The translations under genes and the position numbers were made by a program. A DNA stretch of 8,082 nt from Candidatus Bathyarchaeota archaeon (GTDB taxonomy: Archaea; Thermoproteota; Bathyarchaeia; TCS64), in NCBI GenBank assembly GCA_014729945.1, contig WJJC01000222.1:1-8082 (forward strand), written 5' to 3'. This document shows positions 1-5,765 of this stretch, one piece after another (the first letter of the stretch is position 1; each line of letters begins with the position of its first letter). The notes under the pieces are model-generated. The model had not been told where the DNA came from and ran no database searches. It saw nothing but the letters and a program-made list of their open reading frames with translations.

Positions 1-299
1 CCGAAACCCATAATCTGTTCCTGTGTATAACTGGTTGATAATATGACGCCCATTAGAAGTGTCCCAGCGAAGAAAGCCACTCCTCTTCTCCGGGCACCCA
101 GATAGTATTGACCTAGACCTGTAATTAGAAAGCTGAGCAAGACTGCTATCCAGACCTTTTTCTCTTTACTCTCTTCTTCTCTCAAGGGTTCCATACCGAG
201 TAATGTGGGTTGTTGTTCACCACAGGCGGGGCAGTGTCTATCATAATAGGGTATAAGTGTTCCACAGCTGTGACAGTATTTTTCTTTTTCCTGCGTCAT
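1..299 (-). CDS. Zinc-ribbon plus TM2-like membrane protein, C-terminus beyond the window
   Basis: The 99 visible codons start at ATG 299 and run off the left edge. Residues 9-26 form a short zinc ribbon (C9-x2-C12-x10-C23-x2-C26), followed by an acidic/basic linker (about 37-48). A hydrophobic segment comes next, with the motif GLGQYYLG at about 61-68 and then RRRG, which resembles the TM2 or related two-span family, where a G-x-G-x-x-Y-x-G turn joins two helices. A second helix runs from about 74 to 88. The start overlaps the stop of the upstream 43-residue gene by one base (TAATG), so the two are probably co-translated. Predicted location is the cytoplasmic membrane with the ribbon in the cytoplasm. 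The function is unknown. Family assignment rests on motif appearance only, and the missing C-terminus could hold further domains. Confidence 0.75.
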   Translation of the reverse strand, partial: MTQEKEKYCHSCGTLIPYYDRHCPACGEQQPTLLGMEPLREEESKEKKVWIAVLLSFLITGLGQYYLGARRRGVAFFAGTLLMGVILSTSYTQEQIMGF

Positions 300-430
300 T
301 ACAAAAAGTCGTCATCCTTCTTGGTTAAATAGTGATAGAGTTCAACGACTAGTCTATACGCGAAGTAGACGCTTGGTATCATGCCTACTAGGTAGGCGAT
401 GAGCTCGATGGTACTTACCTGTTCACTCAT
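299..430 (-). CDS. 43-residue single-span membrane protein
   Basis: This short ORF starts at ATG 430 and stops at TAA 301-299. It encodes a polar N-terminus (MSEQVST), one hydrophobic segment (about residues 8-35, with a proline near 19), and a charged tail (KKDDDFL). It is not a family I recognise. Support for it being real: a TATA-like TTTAA at 464-468 places a transcription start about 10 bases before the ATG, and its stop codon overlaps the start of the next gene by one base, the usual mark of translational coupling. The charged tail favours a single membrane span. It may be a partner subunit or leader for the zinc-ribbon/TM2-like protein that follows. The role is inference. Confidence 0.6.
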   Translation of the reverse strand: MSEQVSTIELIAYLVGMIPSVYFAYRLVVELYHYLTKKDDDFL

Positions 431-463
431 TCGTAAACTCACATCTCTGAATGATGAGGCTAC

Positions 464-468
464 TTAAA
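464..468 (-). promoter_or_regulatory. TATA box for the small membrane protein / zinc-ribbon pair
   Basis: TTTAA within TCTTTAAGTA on the minus strand lies about 36 bases before ATG 430, predicting a 10-base leader. It falls in the 52-base gap after the C45 gene and would drive both overlapping downstream genes. Confidence 0.45.
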
Positions 469-482
469 GAGATTATGCCGGA

Positions 483-1556
483 TTATAGCGCTGCCTGAGT
501 GTACTGGTTGCTGCATGGTGGACCAGCCGTGTACATGAATAAGAGTTTCTCTGGCTCCATGTAGACGGATGATACTGTTTCCTCCCAGTGGTCTCTGGGT
601 TTGCTTTTATCTGGGTGATGGCATATACTTGAGGGATGGTCATAGTGATCTGTAAGTATCTCTTTAAAACTCTCAAAGCTATGAACGTCATGTGTATTGA
701 GTATATTCTTTGCCTTTATGTACCGGTTTATGCTGCTTGTCTCGCTTAGCACAAATTTGTCCTTGATCTGTGTTGCTCGATCACCTATGAAGTGGTTGGT
801 ATGAGCCAGCACACCATGCTCCGGGTAGATAATGGATACGTCCTCCGGGTGAGCCTCCAAGCTAACCGCGACACCTTCCCCAGCCATCATCACATTATAC
901 GAGAGGCTTCTCTCCGCGTTTAACAAAGCCTTAGTTGCTTCACTGAAACGAAGGCTGTCCAGCATCTTTCTGCAGACTAGGAAAAAGGGTATGGATTTCC
1001 CCAGTTTATCCCTGTCCGATACCATGGCGTTAAGCACTATCCCGATGCCTTCACTATTCAAACCTTTATGCCCTATGATACCAGCCTCGGTGTGCATAAC
1101 CACGGATGGACCGTCATCTACCTTAGCCTTCAAGACGATGCAGGTCTCTCGTACATCAACACGGTAGTCCCAATTCTGAGCCAGGAGGGTTTTCCGTAAC
1201 TCTGTTCTACTGGGCAGGGCTGCTATGCATGTACACCCTCCCATAAGCTGTTCTGGGCTAGCCCAAGCCAGTTCATATCTACCGTTCAACGCGGTTACTG
1301 CTTCCAGATCAACCTCAACCGCGTCTGCGATTCCTCTCATCTCCTCTACTAATCCAGAGTCATATGCCTTAGTGGCGTCTAAGACGTTGTCAATATATTC
1401 GTATACCTTGTTTTTACTCATCTTGAGGTTGCGTTCCCACCAACCGAAATAGTATTTTAGGTTCTCTTTGATCTCATCAGTGGCTTGTTCTCCATGCTGA
1501 TACCCACATTCATATCTTGTTCCTGATACCTCAACGATTTTAGTAGAGTTATTCAT
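483..1556 (-). CDS. C45-family autoproteolytic acyltransferase/hydrolase (penicillin acyltransferase-like)
   Basis: This 357-residue protein of the acyl-CoA:6-aminopenicillanic acid acyltransferase family (peptidase family C45, Ntn-hydrolase fold) starts at ATG 1556. The key signature is GGCTC at 106-110. In this family the Gly-Cys bond is cut autocatalytically, so Cys108 should become the N-terminal nucleophile of the beta chain. QNWDY (127-131), GLNSEGIGI (165-173), the HTNHF block (252-256) and CHHPD (312-316) also match the family layout, and the length is typical. Family members hydrolyse or transfer amide-linked acyl groups; the substrate here cannot be told and penicillin chemistry should not be assumed. 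No signal peptide is visible, so it is probably cytoplasmic. The gap to the upstream nuclease gene is 39 bases and contains a TTATT element 27 bases before the ATG, suggesting a leaderless transcript. Confidence 0.88.
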   Translation of the reverse strand: MNNSTKIVEVSGTRYECGYQHGEQATDEIKENLKYYFGWWERNLKMSKNKVYEYIDNVLDATKAYDSGLVEEMRGIADAVEVDLEAVTALNGRYELAWASPEQLMGGCTCIAALPSRTELRKTLLAQNWDYRVDVRETCIVLKAKVDDGPSVVMHTEAGIIGHKGLNSEGIGIVLNAMVSDRDKLGKSIPFFLVCRKMLDSLRFSEATKALLNAERSLSYNVMMAGEGVAVSLEAHPEDVSIIYPEHGVLAHTNHFIGDRATQIKDKFVLSETSSINRYIKAKNILNTHDVHSFESFKEILTDHYDHPSSICHHPDKSKPRDHWEETVSSVYMEPEKLLFMYTAGPPCSNQYTQAAL

Positions 1557-1580
1557 ACATATTCAATTGTGGTGCATATC

Positions 1581-1585
1581 AATAA
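1581..1585 (-). promoter_or_regulatory. TATA-like element for the C45 hydrolase gene
   Basis: TTATT within GCTTATTGATATG on the minus strand is centred 27 bases before ATG 1556. It is weaker than the other elements, but the same spacing applies and no Shine-Dalgarno sequence is present. Confidence 0.4.
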
Positions 1586-1595
1586 GCTCTATGGG

Positions 1596-2513
1596 TTAGT
1601 CATCATCATGTATAGTGGTGTTGAACTCCGCGTAGACCGGGTAGTGATCTGAGACGCTCTCCGTAAAGGTCTGGTTTAAGCCATAAATGGTGTCAAAGTA
1701 GTAGACGTCTGAGCTGCTCAGTATATATTCACTGTTATAAGTGTAGTTAGTCAGTATGATGCGGTCATATGTCCAATCTGTCTTGGTCATGGTATCAAAA
1801 TCGTTCTCAATAACCCAGTAATACTCCGCGGCTCTCAATGGGTTACTCAATGAGTCCTCATCAAAATATGAGCCATCCGCATTAAAATCACCTAATAAGA
1901 TAATATCCTGTTCGTCTCCAAATCCTTGTACATAATCATAGACGATGGTAAGATTCCCGATCTCATAATATGCATCATCTGGCTTGGTATGGATACCTAC
2001 TAGGGTAAAATCAAATTCACCTGAGCGAAAGCTAGCCACATATGGCTCCCTCTCAAAAACATCCCCTGTATCATTGTAGAGGAAATCTGATCCAGGGATA
2101 TGCTCTACTGTCTCGGTGTTGTAGAAATATGCATACGCTTCCTTGCTGCTTGTGCGACCTACTCTGGGGCTCCTGATGAAATCATATTCTGGTCCTTCAC
2201 GCAGGTTTATCTCTTCTAGAAATATGGGTGCAGTGGTCTCGCTGCTATCACGTATCTCCTGAATCAGTACTATGTCGAACTCTCGTACTGTGTCGGCTAG
2301 AATATCCATTACCAGGGGTTCATCGCGTTTTGAACGCCCAAAGATCTGTATATTGAAGGCGGCTACCCGTATCGACTCCCCCTCCACCGGGGTTAACGGT
2401 GTATCCCTTTCATCCCCGTCGTTACTCAGGTCAACTAGTCCTGTATTATAAACATAGAAAAATGAAGCTAATACTAGTATGGCGATAACCTCTAAAACGG
2501 TTCTCTTCTTCAT
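1596..2513 (-). CDS. Secreted/membrane-anchored DNase I-type endonuclease
   Basis: This 305-residue protein starts at ATG 2513. Residues 1-22 form a signal peptide or signal anchor (MKKR then a hydrophobic core), followed by a Asp/Glu-rich linker. Residues 48-300 are an endonuclease/exonuclease/phosphatase domain that follows vertebrate DNase I closely: AAFNIQIFG (51-59), IQEIRDS (84-90, metal-binding E86), SSKEAY (122-127, E125 equivalent of human E78), EREP (154-157), GIHTKP (173-178, H175), LGDFNADG (207-214, D209 and N211), YDRII (249-253, D250) and VSDHYPV (287-293, D289 and H290). Every catalytic position I can place is present, so activity on DNA outside the cell is likely. The protein contains no cysteine, so the structural disulfides of animal DNase I are absent. 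Five N-x-T sequons (147, 187, 256, 280, 298) fit a glycosylated surface protein. A TTAAA element lies 27 bases before the ATG. Use of extracellular DNA as a nutrient is inference. Confidence 0.9.
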   Translation of the reverse strand: MKKRTVLEVIAILVLASFFYVYNTGLVDLSNDGDERDTPLTPVEGESIRVAAFNIQIFGRSKRDEPLVMDILADTVREFDIVLIQEIRDSSETTAPIFLEEINLREGPEYDFIRSPRVGRTSSKEAYAYFYNTETVEHIPGSDFLYNDTGDVFEREPYVASFRSGEFDFTLVGIHTKPDDAYYEIGNLTIVYDYVQGFGDEQDIILLGDFNADGSYFDEDSLSNPLRAAEYYWVIENDFDTMTKTDWTYDRIILTNYTYNSEYILSSSDVYYFDTIYGLNQTFTESVSDHYPVYAEFNTTIHDDD

Positions 2514-2537
2514 GAATCAAGAAAAGAGTCGTGATTG

Positions 2538-2542
2538 TTTAA
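2538..2542 (-). promoter_or_regulatory. TATA box for the DNase I-like gene
   Basis: TTAAA on the minus strand is centred 27 bases before ATG 2513, just before the end of the gap that follows scpB. Its spacing predicts a leaderless transcript, so the nuclease can be expressed independently of scpB. Confidence 0.5.
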
Positions 2543-2544
2543 GC

Positions 2545-3084
2545 TTATTTATCTTCTACGTCTTCTACCTCAAGCTTCCTGAACATCTTTCTTAGCTGGC
2601 GTCTCATCTTGGTTCTTTCAGTGCTTAACCCGAGATAATCAGCAAAGTCCTGAGTTGTGCGAACCATACTGGTTCTCCCACATTTCTCACGATGGATTAA
2701 CCCCATATCCTCCAACTCCTTCAAATGTCCATAGGCGTGGCTTCCACGATCACTGGCTATATCAGTCTGTTTTACTGGTTGATGATACGCGACATAACTC
2801 AGTGTTCGCAGTGTTCCCTCTGTTAATATAGGTTTTAGACTGTATCTACTAGCCTGTTTGGTGAACTCAGTCTTGAGCTGTAACACTACTTTCTGGTGGG
2901 GTAGTTTCTTGACTTCGAGGGCGCTTTCATCCTGTATGTAGATCTCTTGAAGCTGGTCAACTAGCTTGTCTGCCTCTATCTCGTTCTCCAGCTTCAGCTT
3001 GGTTACTATATCTGTTAGCTCCATTGGTTTGCTGGCGGCATAGAGTATGGCTTCAAGTTCCACAACTTTATCGCTCTCAGTCAA
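2545..3084 (-). CDS. scpB: Segregation and condensation protein B (ScpB)
   Basis: This 179-residue protein partners with ScpA (kleisin) and SMC in chromosome condensation and segregation. The N-terminal winged helix begins ELEAILYAASKPMELTDIV (9-27). The second winged helix spans about 86-153 with TEGTLRTLSYVAYHQPVKQ, the RGSHAYGHLKELEDMGLI block (113-130) and GRTSMVRTT then FADYLGL, all closely matching ScpB. The C-terminus (156-179) is a highly charged helix. The start is TTG at 3084: an in-frame TGA lies six codons upstream, no ATG occurs before residue 21 (already inside the conserved domain), and GAGGG at 3097-3093 sits 8 bases before the TTG. A TTTAA at 3121-3117 could be its promoter. 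Neither scpA nor smc is in this window, although they are often adjacent in other genomes. Confidence 0.9.
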   Translation of the reverse strand: MTESDKVVELEAILYAASKPMELTDIVTKLKLENEIEADKLVDQLQEIYIQDESALEVKKLPHQKVVLQLKTEFTKQASRYSLKPILTEGTLRTLSYVAYHQPVKQTDIASDRGSHAYGHLKELEDMGLIHREKCGRTSMVRTTQDFADYLGLSTERTKMRRQLRKMFRKLEVEDVEDK

Positions 3085-3125
3085 AGGATGTTCCCTCTTT
3101 CAACATGCATGATTGGTTAAAGAAA

Positions 3126-4367
3126 TTATTGGATGTCCTGGGCTATGTCTGTTCGATAATGGAGGCGGCCAGTTATCTTATCCACATCCTTGTAGACGTT
3201 CTTCCTCGCTTCTGGTACAGAGTCTCCTTTGCCTAGTAGGGCGATAGACCTGCTTGTGGTAGTTTTTATTACTCCATTATCCTCGTAGACGGATGCATAG
3301 TATAACCCGCTCTCGATACCATCACCGATCTCTATAGGTTGATCCTTTACCGGCGACGTCGGGTACCCTTCCGGTACAAGGTATACGCATACCGTTGCTT
3401 TTTTCTCGAATCCGAAATTAGGTAACTTACCTTCTATTATTCCGTGTCCTACCTCTGTTAACGGCTTCTCCAGTAGGCTCAGGACGTTTATTGCTTCAGG
3501 GTCTCCGAATCTACAGTTGTATTCAAGGAGATAGGTGTCTTCTGGGGTAACCATGAATCCCCCGTAGAGTACACCTTTGTATGGGGTGCCCATAGACTTC
3601 ATGGCTTTGATGGTGTCCTTCATGATCTTTTTTCCCTTCCCCACTGATTCTTCCGCTAGATCAGGCATGTCATGATCAGCGCAGCTGAAGCTACCCATAC
3701 TACCTGTGTTGGGTCCCTCATCATTGTCGTAAGCTCGTTTAAAGTCACGAACAAGGGGCATAAACTTTAGTCTCTCTCCATCACTGAATGCTTGAAGGGT
3801 AAACTCTCTTCCAATTAGCTTCTCCTCTAACACCACTAATCCATCGGATTTAATTCTCTCCCGAGCATATTCTTCAACCTGTTTCCGAGTGATTAGATGT
3901 TGTCCCGTGACTTTCACCCCTTTTCCACCTGTTAATACATCTGGTTTAACCGCTACATCTGGATGCTCGTCGAGGAATTCTTTTACCTCTTCAAGGTTTC
4001 TACAGATTCTGTACTCTGGGTTGCCTGTTATGTTATTCTGATCTAGTACTTCTCGAGCGTAGGCTTTGCTCCACTCAAGCTTGGCTGATGTCTTTACAGG
4101 TCCAACTGTGGGTACATTCATATCCATCAAGTAATCCGTTACACCTGCCGCCAGCGGCGACTCTGGACCTATAAACGCGATGTCCATATCTTCATACTTG
4201 GCGTAGTTGTCAAGCTTTACTAGATCAATTACCTCATATTCCTTGCTGAGAGCCGCGATATCTGGATTCAACTTGCCCATAGCTGCATAGATTTCAACCT
4301 CTTCTTCTGCAATCTTTTTAACGATAGCGTGCTCCCGGGCTCCATTTCCTACCACGAGTACTTTCAT
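3126..4367 (-). CDS. purD: Phosphoribosylamine-glycine ligase (GARS)
   Basis: PurD joins glycine to 5-phosphoribosylamine using ATP, the second step of de novo purine synthesis, in the cytoplasm. The 413-residue product has the N-terminal nucleotide-fold start MKVLVVGNGAREHAI (GNGAREH at 7-13), FIGPESPL (65-72), the ATP-grasp region KPDVLTGGKGV (141-151), a conserved KRAYDNDEGPNTGSMG block (210-225), RFGDPEA (286-292) and a C-terminal domain ending in HYRTDI. Compared with the common bacterial signature (KADGLAAGKGV, NTGGMG), the TGGKG and GSMG variants look like the archaeal type. A GTG at 4379 would add four residues, but ATG 4367 is preferred: it puts the conserved strand at residue 2 and lies 26-27 bases after a TTATAT element. 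No other purine gene is nearby. Confidence 0.93.
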   Translation of the reverse strand: MKVLVVGNGAREHAIVKKIAEEEVEIYAAMGKLNPDIAALSKEYEVIDLVKLDNYAKYEDMDIAFIGPESPLAAGVTDYLMDMNVPTVGPVKTSAKLEWSKAYAREVLDQNNITGNPEYRICRNLEEVKEFLDEHPDVAVKPDVLTGGKGVKVTGQHLITRKQVEEYARERIKSDGLVVLEEKLIGREFTLQAFSDGERLKFMPLVRDFKRAYDNDEGPNTGSMGSFSCADHDMPDLAEESVGKGKKIMKDTIKAMKSMGTPYKGVLYGGFMVTPEDTYLLEYNCRFGDPEAINVLSLLEKPLTEVGHGIIEGKLPNFGFEKKATVCVYLVPEGYPTSPVKDQPIEIGDGIESGLYYASVYEDNGVIKTTTSRSIALLGKGDSVPEARKNVYKDVDKITGRLHYRTDIAQDIQ

Positions 4368-4390
4368 AGATAAGAACACTGTATCTTATG

Positions 4391-4396
4391 ATATAA
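4391..4396 (-). promoter_or_regulatory. TATA box for purD
   Basis: On the minus strand this reads TTATAT, inside CTCTTATATCATAAG. Its centre is 26-27 bases before ATG 4367 and there is no Shine-Dalgarno sequence in between, so purD is probably transcribed as a leaderless message. Confidence 0.6.
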
Positions 4397-4440
4397 GAGA
4401 CTCCCTGATACAAGTTATATGCCCTTGAACCTAACATATT

Positions 4441-4455
4441 TTCACGATCCGTGAA
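4441..4455. repeat. Perfect 6-bp inverted repeat, possible operator
   Basis: TTCACG-ATC-CGTGAA is a perfect palindrome with a 3-base centre. It lies about 50 bases upstream of the purD TATA box, a place where archaeal dimeric helix-turn-helix regulators often bind. It has no following T-tract, so a terminator is less likely. No second copy was seen in the window. Confidence 0.45.
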
Positions 4456-4670
4456 TTAAGGCTAAATGATCTAGGGAAATTTAAGATGATAGCCAGACCA
4501 AGGATATCAAGCGATGCTGAAAAAAATATTATTCCAGAACAATGTCGGTTTAAGAGAAGTATCGTCCCATAAGCTGAGACCGTATCCTATTCCCCTCAAG
4601 TTTAAGTCGATGAAAAACACGAGTCCCGTAAGCCTCCTAGATACGCCCTCTCTATTATATATCTTAAGAT

Positions 4671-4698
4671 GAATATTACAAATACAATATTCAATATT
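4671..4698. repeat. AT-rich inverted and direct repeats upstream of the DUF123 promoter
   Basis: GAATATT (4671-4677) and AATATTC (4686-4692) form an inverted repeat with an 8-base spacer. CAATATT is also repeated directly in tandem (4685-4691 and 4692-4698). The cluster ends seven bases before the TTTAA promoter element of the DUF123 gene, so it could be a regulator site, although AT-rich sequence yields such repeats by chance. Confidence 0.3.
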
Positions 4699-4704
4699 AA
4701 AGCC

Positions 4705-4709
4705 TTTAA
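4705..4709 (+). promoter_or_regulatory. TATA box for the DUF123 gene
   Basis: TTTAA in the context AGCCTTTAACCGG is centred 26 bases before ATG 4733. No Shine-Dalgarno sequence lies before that ATG, so a leaderless transcript is predicted. This spacing also argues against the alternative TTG start at 4727. Confidence 0.55.
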
Positions 4710-4732
4710 CCGGAGCATGTTATTTCTTGGAT

Positions 4733-5143
4733 ATGTCTCTTAAGGGGGTTTACTGTCTCTGCATAGAGAACCTTGACGATCAATGTATCCCGATAGGCGC
4801 AATTGGTGAGACCTTATTCGAAGAGGGTCGCTATATCTATGTGGGTTCAGCCCTGAACAGCCTAGTACCCCGATTAAAGCGCCACCTCAGAGTTAGCCGC
4901 GGAGAGCATGATGTTACTCACTGGCATATTGACTACTTTCTAAGAGAAGACCCTGTGCACCTGAGAGAGATCTATATCCTTGAGACCCTTGAGCAGTTGG
5001 AGTGCAGTATTTCAGAAAAAGTATATGAGCAAGGTGAAGCCATCCCACACTTCGGGTGCAGCGACTGTCACTGCGAGAGCCATCTATATCAAGTTGAAAG
5101 CTTTGATTTTATAGAAAAGATTGGGTTAGAGAAATGGTTTTAG
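4733..5143 (+). CDS. DUF123 family, GIY-YIG nuclease-like protein
   Basis: This 136-residue protein of the DUF123 family is a compact relative of GIY-YIG nucleases. The two short signature motifs appear as GVY (5-7) and YVGSAL (36-41), followed by the basic helix RLKRHLR (47-53), the family-specific HWHIDYFL (63-70), LECSISE with E90 as candidate metal-binding glutamate, and a Cys/His-rich block FGCSDCHCESHL (107-118) that may bind zinc. In some archaea and Thermotogae this domain is fused or adjacent to endonuclease III, suggesting DNA repair, but no Nth-like gene is visible here. ATG 4733 is chosen over TTG 4727 because of the promoter spacing. The gene converges on and overlaps by four bases the CMD-family gene on the other strand. 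Enzymatic activity is inferred from the family. Confidence 0.88.
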   Translation: MSLKGVYCLCIENLDDQCIPIGAIGETLFEEGRYIYVGSALNSLVPRLKRHLRVSRGEHDVTHWHIDYFLREDPVHLREIYILETLEQLECSISEKVYEQGEAIPHFGCSDCHCESHLYQVESFDFIEKIGLEKWF

Positions 5144-5448
5144 AGGTTTTCCTCGACTTCCTTGATGAGGGGAATAGCTAACTCACTGATGGTTACTCCA
5201 TTACACCAGGGCATTAATGCTGCTGCCTGAATCTCCTTTTTTGAGATCCCTGCCTTGAAAGCCTCTCCTATGAAATGGCGTAACGCGACAGGGTCCCGGG
5301 TTGTACTGTATATCGCTATTCTCAACAATATGACTGTTTTTTGGTCAAGTACCCCGTCTATATTTACTGTTTCAGCCATCTTCATCCAAGCTTCCGCTAC
5401 CTTAGGTGTCTCTTTACTGAATATTTCCCAAACGTTCTTATCTGGCAT
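5140..5448 (-). CDS. Carboxymuconolactone decarboxylase (CMD/AhpD-like) family protein without CxxC
   Basis: This 102-residue all-helical protein has the CMD layout: LDQKTVILLRIAIYSTTRDP then ALRHFIGEAFKAGISKKEIQ (about residues 34-74 from the ATG), including the H that follows the redox centre and the AG-x-S-x-x-E-I turn before the last helix pair. The two cysteines of the AhpD-type CxxC motif are missing: the region between the conserved helix and the histidine reads TTRDPVALRH. The only cysteine is in PWCNG near residue 82. It is therefore not an obvious peroxidase/reductase. Start choice: TTG 5460 would add four residues, but a TTAAA at 5483-5479 predicts transcription starting near 5455, downstream of the TTG, so ATG 5448 is preferred. 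No clear Shine-Dalgarno sequence is present. The substrate is unknown. Confidence 0.82.
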   Translation of the reverse strand: MPDKNVWEIFSKETPKVAEAWMKMAETVNIDGVLDQKTVILLRIAIYSTTRDPVALRHFIGEAFKAGISKKEIQAAALMPWCNGVTISELAIPLIKEVEENL

Positions 5449-5568
5449 ATTAACCGTCAAGTAATCTATCTTTGTCCATTTAATGTTTGACCCAACTCCC
5501 TCTACAAATTCGTGATTGTTAGGTTATCTGGATCCGGAAAAAGAAATTATTACATTTTTCTGGGTGGA

Positions 5569-5576
5569 TTTATAAG
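5569..5576 (+). promoter_or_regulatory. TATA box for the PD-(D/E)XK-like gene
   Basis: TTTATAAG is the best TATA match in the 5449-5618 gap. It predicts transcription from about 5599. An AGGGGG ribosome-binding-like run follows at 5605-5610, so translation should begin near 5617-5620, where no ATG, GTG or TTG is present in frame. The rest of this 170-base gap (CMD start to about 5618) holds only the divergent CMD promoter. Confidence 0.55.
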
Positions 5577-5618
5577 AGATAAATACAAAAGGGGAAGTTA
5601 GCCTAGGGGGCGTATACA

Positions 5619-5765
5619 TTAGAAGATAAATTCATTCAGGACGTCGACACAGTTATAGCAAAAATAAAAGAAGAGCTCTCCCCCTCCGAGTACGAAAAAA
5701 TACTGGAATTACGAGAAGATCTACTGCTGAAACACGAGAAACGTTTAGTCAAGATCAATCACACT
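5619..5765 (+). other. In-frame N-terminal extension of the PD-(D/E)XK-like gene lacking a canonical start
   Basis: From the in-frame stop TAG at 5604-5606 to GTG 5766 the frame is open and reads as a plausible charged helical protein: LEDKFIQDVDTVIAKIKEEL, then SPSEYEKILELREDLLL and KHEKRLVKINHT. An AGGGGG run (5605-5610) lies 8 bases before TTA 5619, exactly where a start codon is expected, but the triplet is TTA, not TTG or ATG. Candidate explanations are an unusual initiation codon (TTA, or ATT at 5634), a point mutation, or a sequence error. Confidence 0.55.

Larger units (their letters stand above)
4368..4732. other. Divergent intergenic region between purD and the DUF123 gene
   Basis: This 365-base AT-rich stretch separates two divergent genes. 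It holds a TATA box for each, a perfect palindrome at 4441-4455, and an inverted/direct repeat cluster at 4671-4698. Short ORFs exist (28 codons on plus from 4486; 38 codons on minus 4718-4602), but neither has convincing start signals. I see no tRNA, no convincing C/D or H/ACA RNA and no longer gene remnant on either strand. Its length relative to the other gaps in the window (mostly under 50 bases) suggests regulatory content or an unrecognised RNA. Confidence 0.6.

Noticed and set aside
1225..1452. Plus-strand 75-residue ORF within the C45 gene.
   Set aside because: Antisense shadow of a conserved family gene, with no promoter or ribosome-binding site.
4441..4455. The palindrome as an intrinsic terminator hairpin.
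   Set aside because: The arms are only 6 bp, no U-tract follows in either direction, and it lies upstream of both divergent genes, where no transcript needs to end.
4486..4572. Plus-strand 28-codon ORF (MIARPRISSDAEKN...) in the purD-DUF123 gap.
   Set aside because: Too short, no recognisable features, and only a weak AGGG upstream.
4480..4625. Possible C/D box small RNA (ATGATA, CTGA and CGATGA-like boxes).
   Set aside because: The C-like boxes have mismatches to RUGAUGA and the spacing to CUGA boxes is wrong for an archaeal C/D RNA.
4602..4718. Minus-strand 38-codon ORF starting MLRLKALILNIVFVIFILRY, which looks like a membrane micropeptide divergent from the DUF123 gene.
   Set aside because: It has no ribosome-binding site, only a doubtful TATA-like element inside the DUF123 coding sequence, and AT-rich DNA readily yields hydrophobic frames. 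It could be kept if conserved in relatives.
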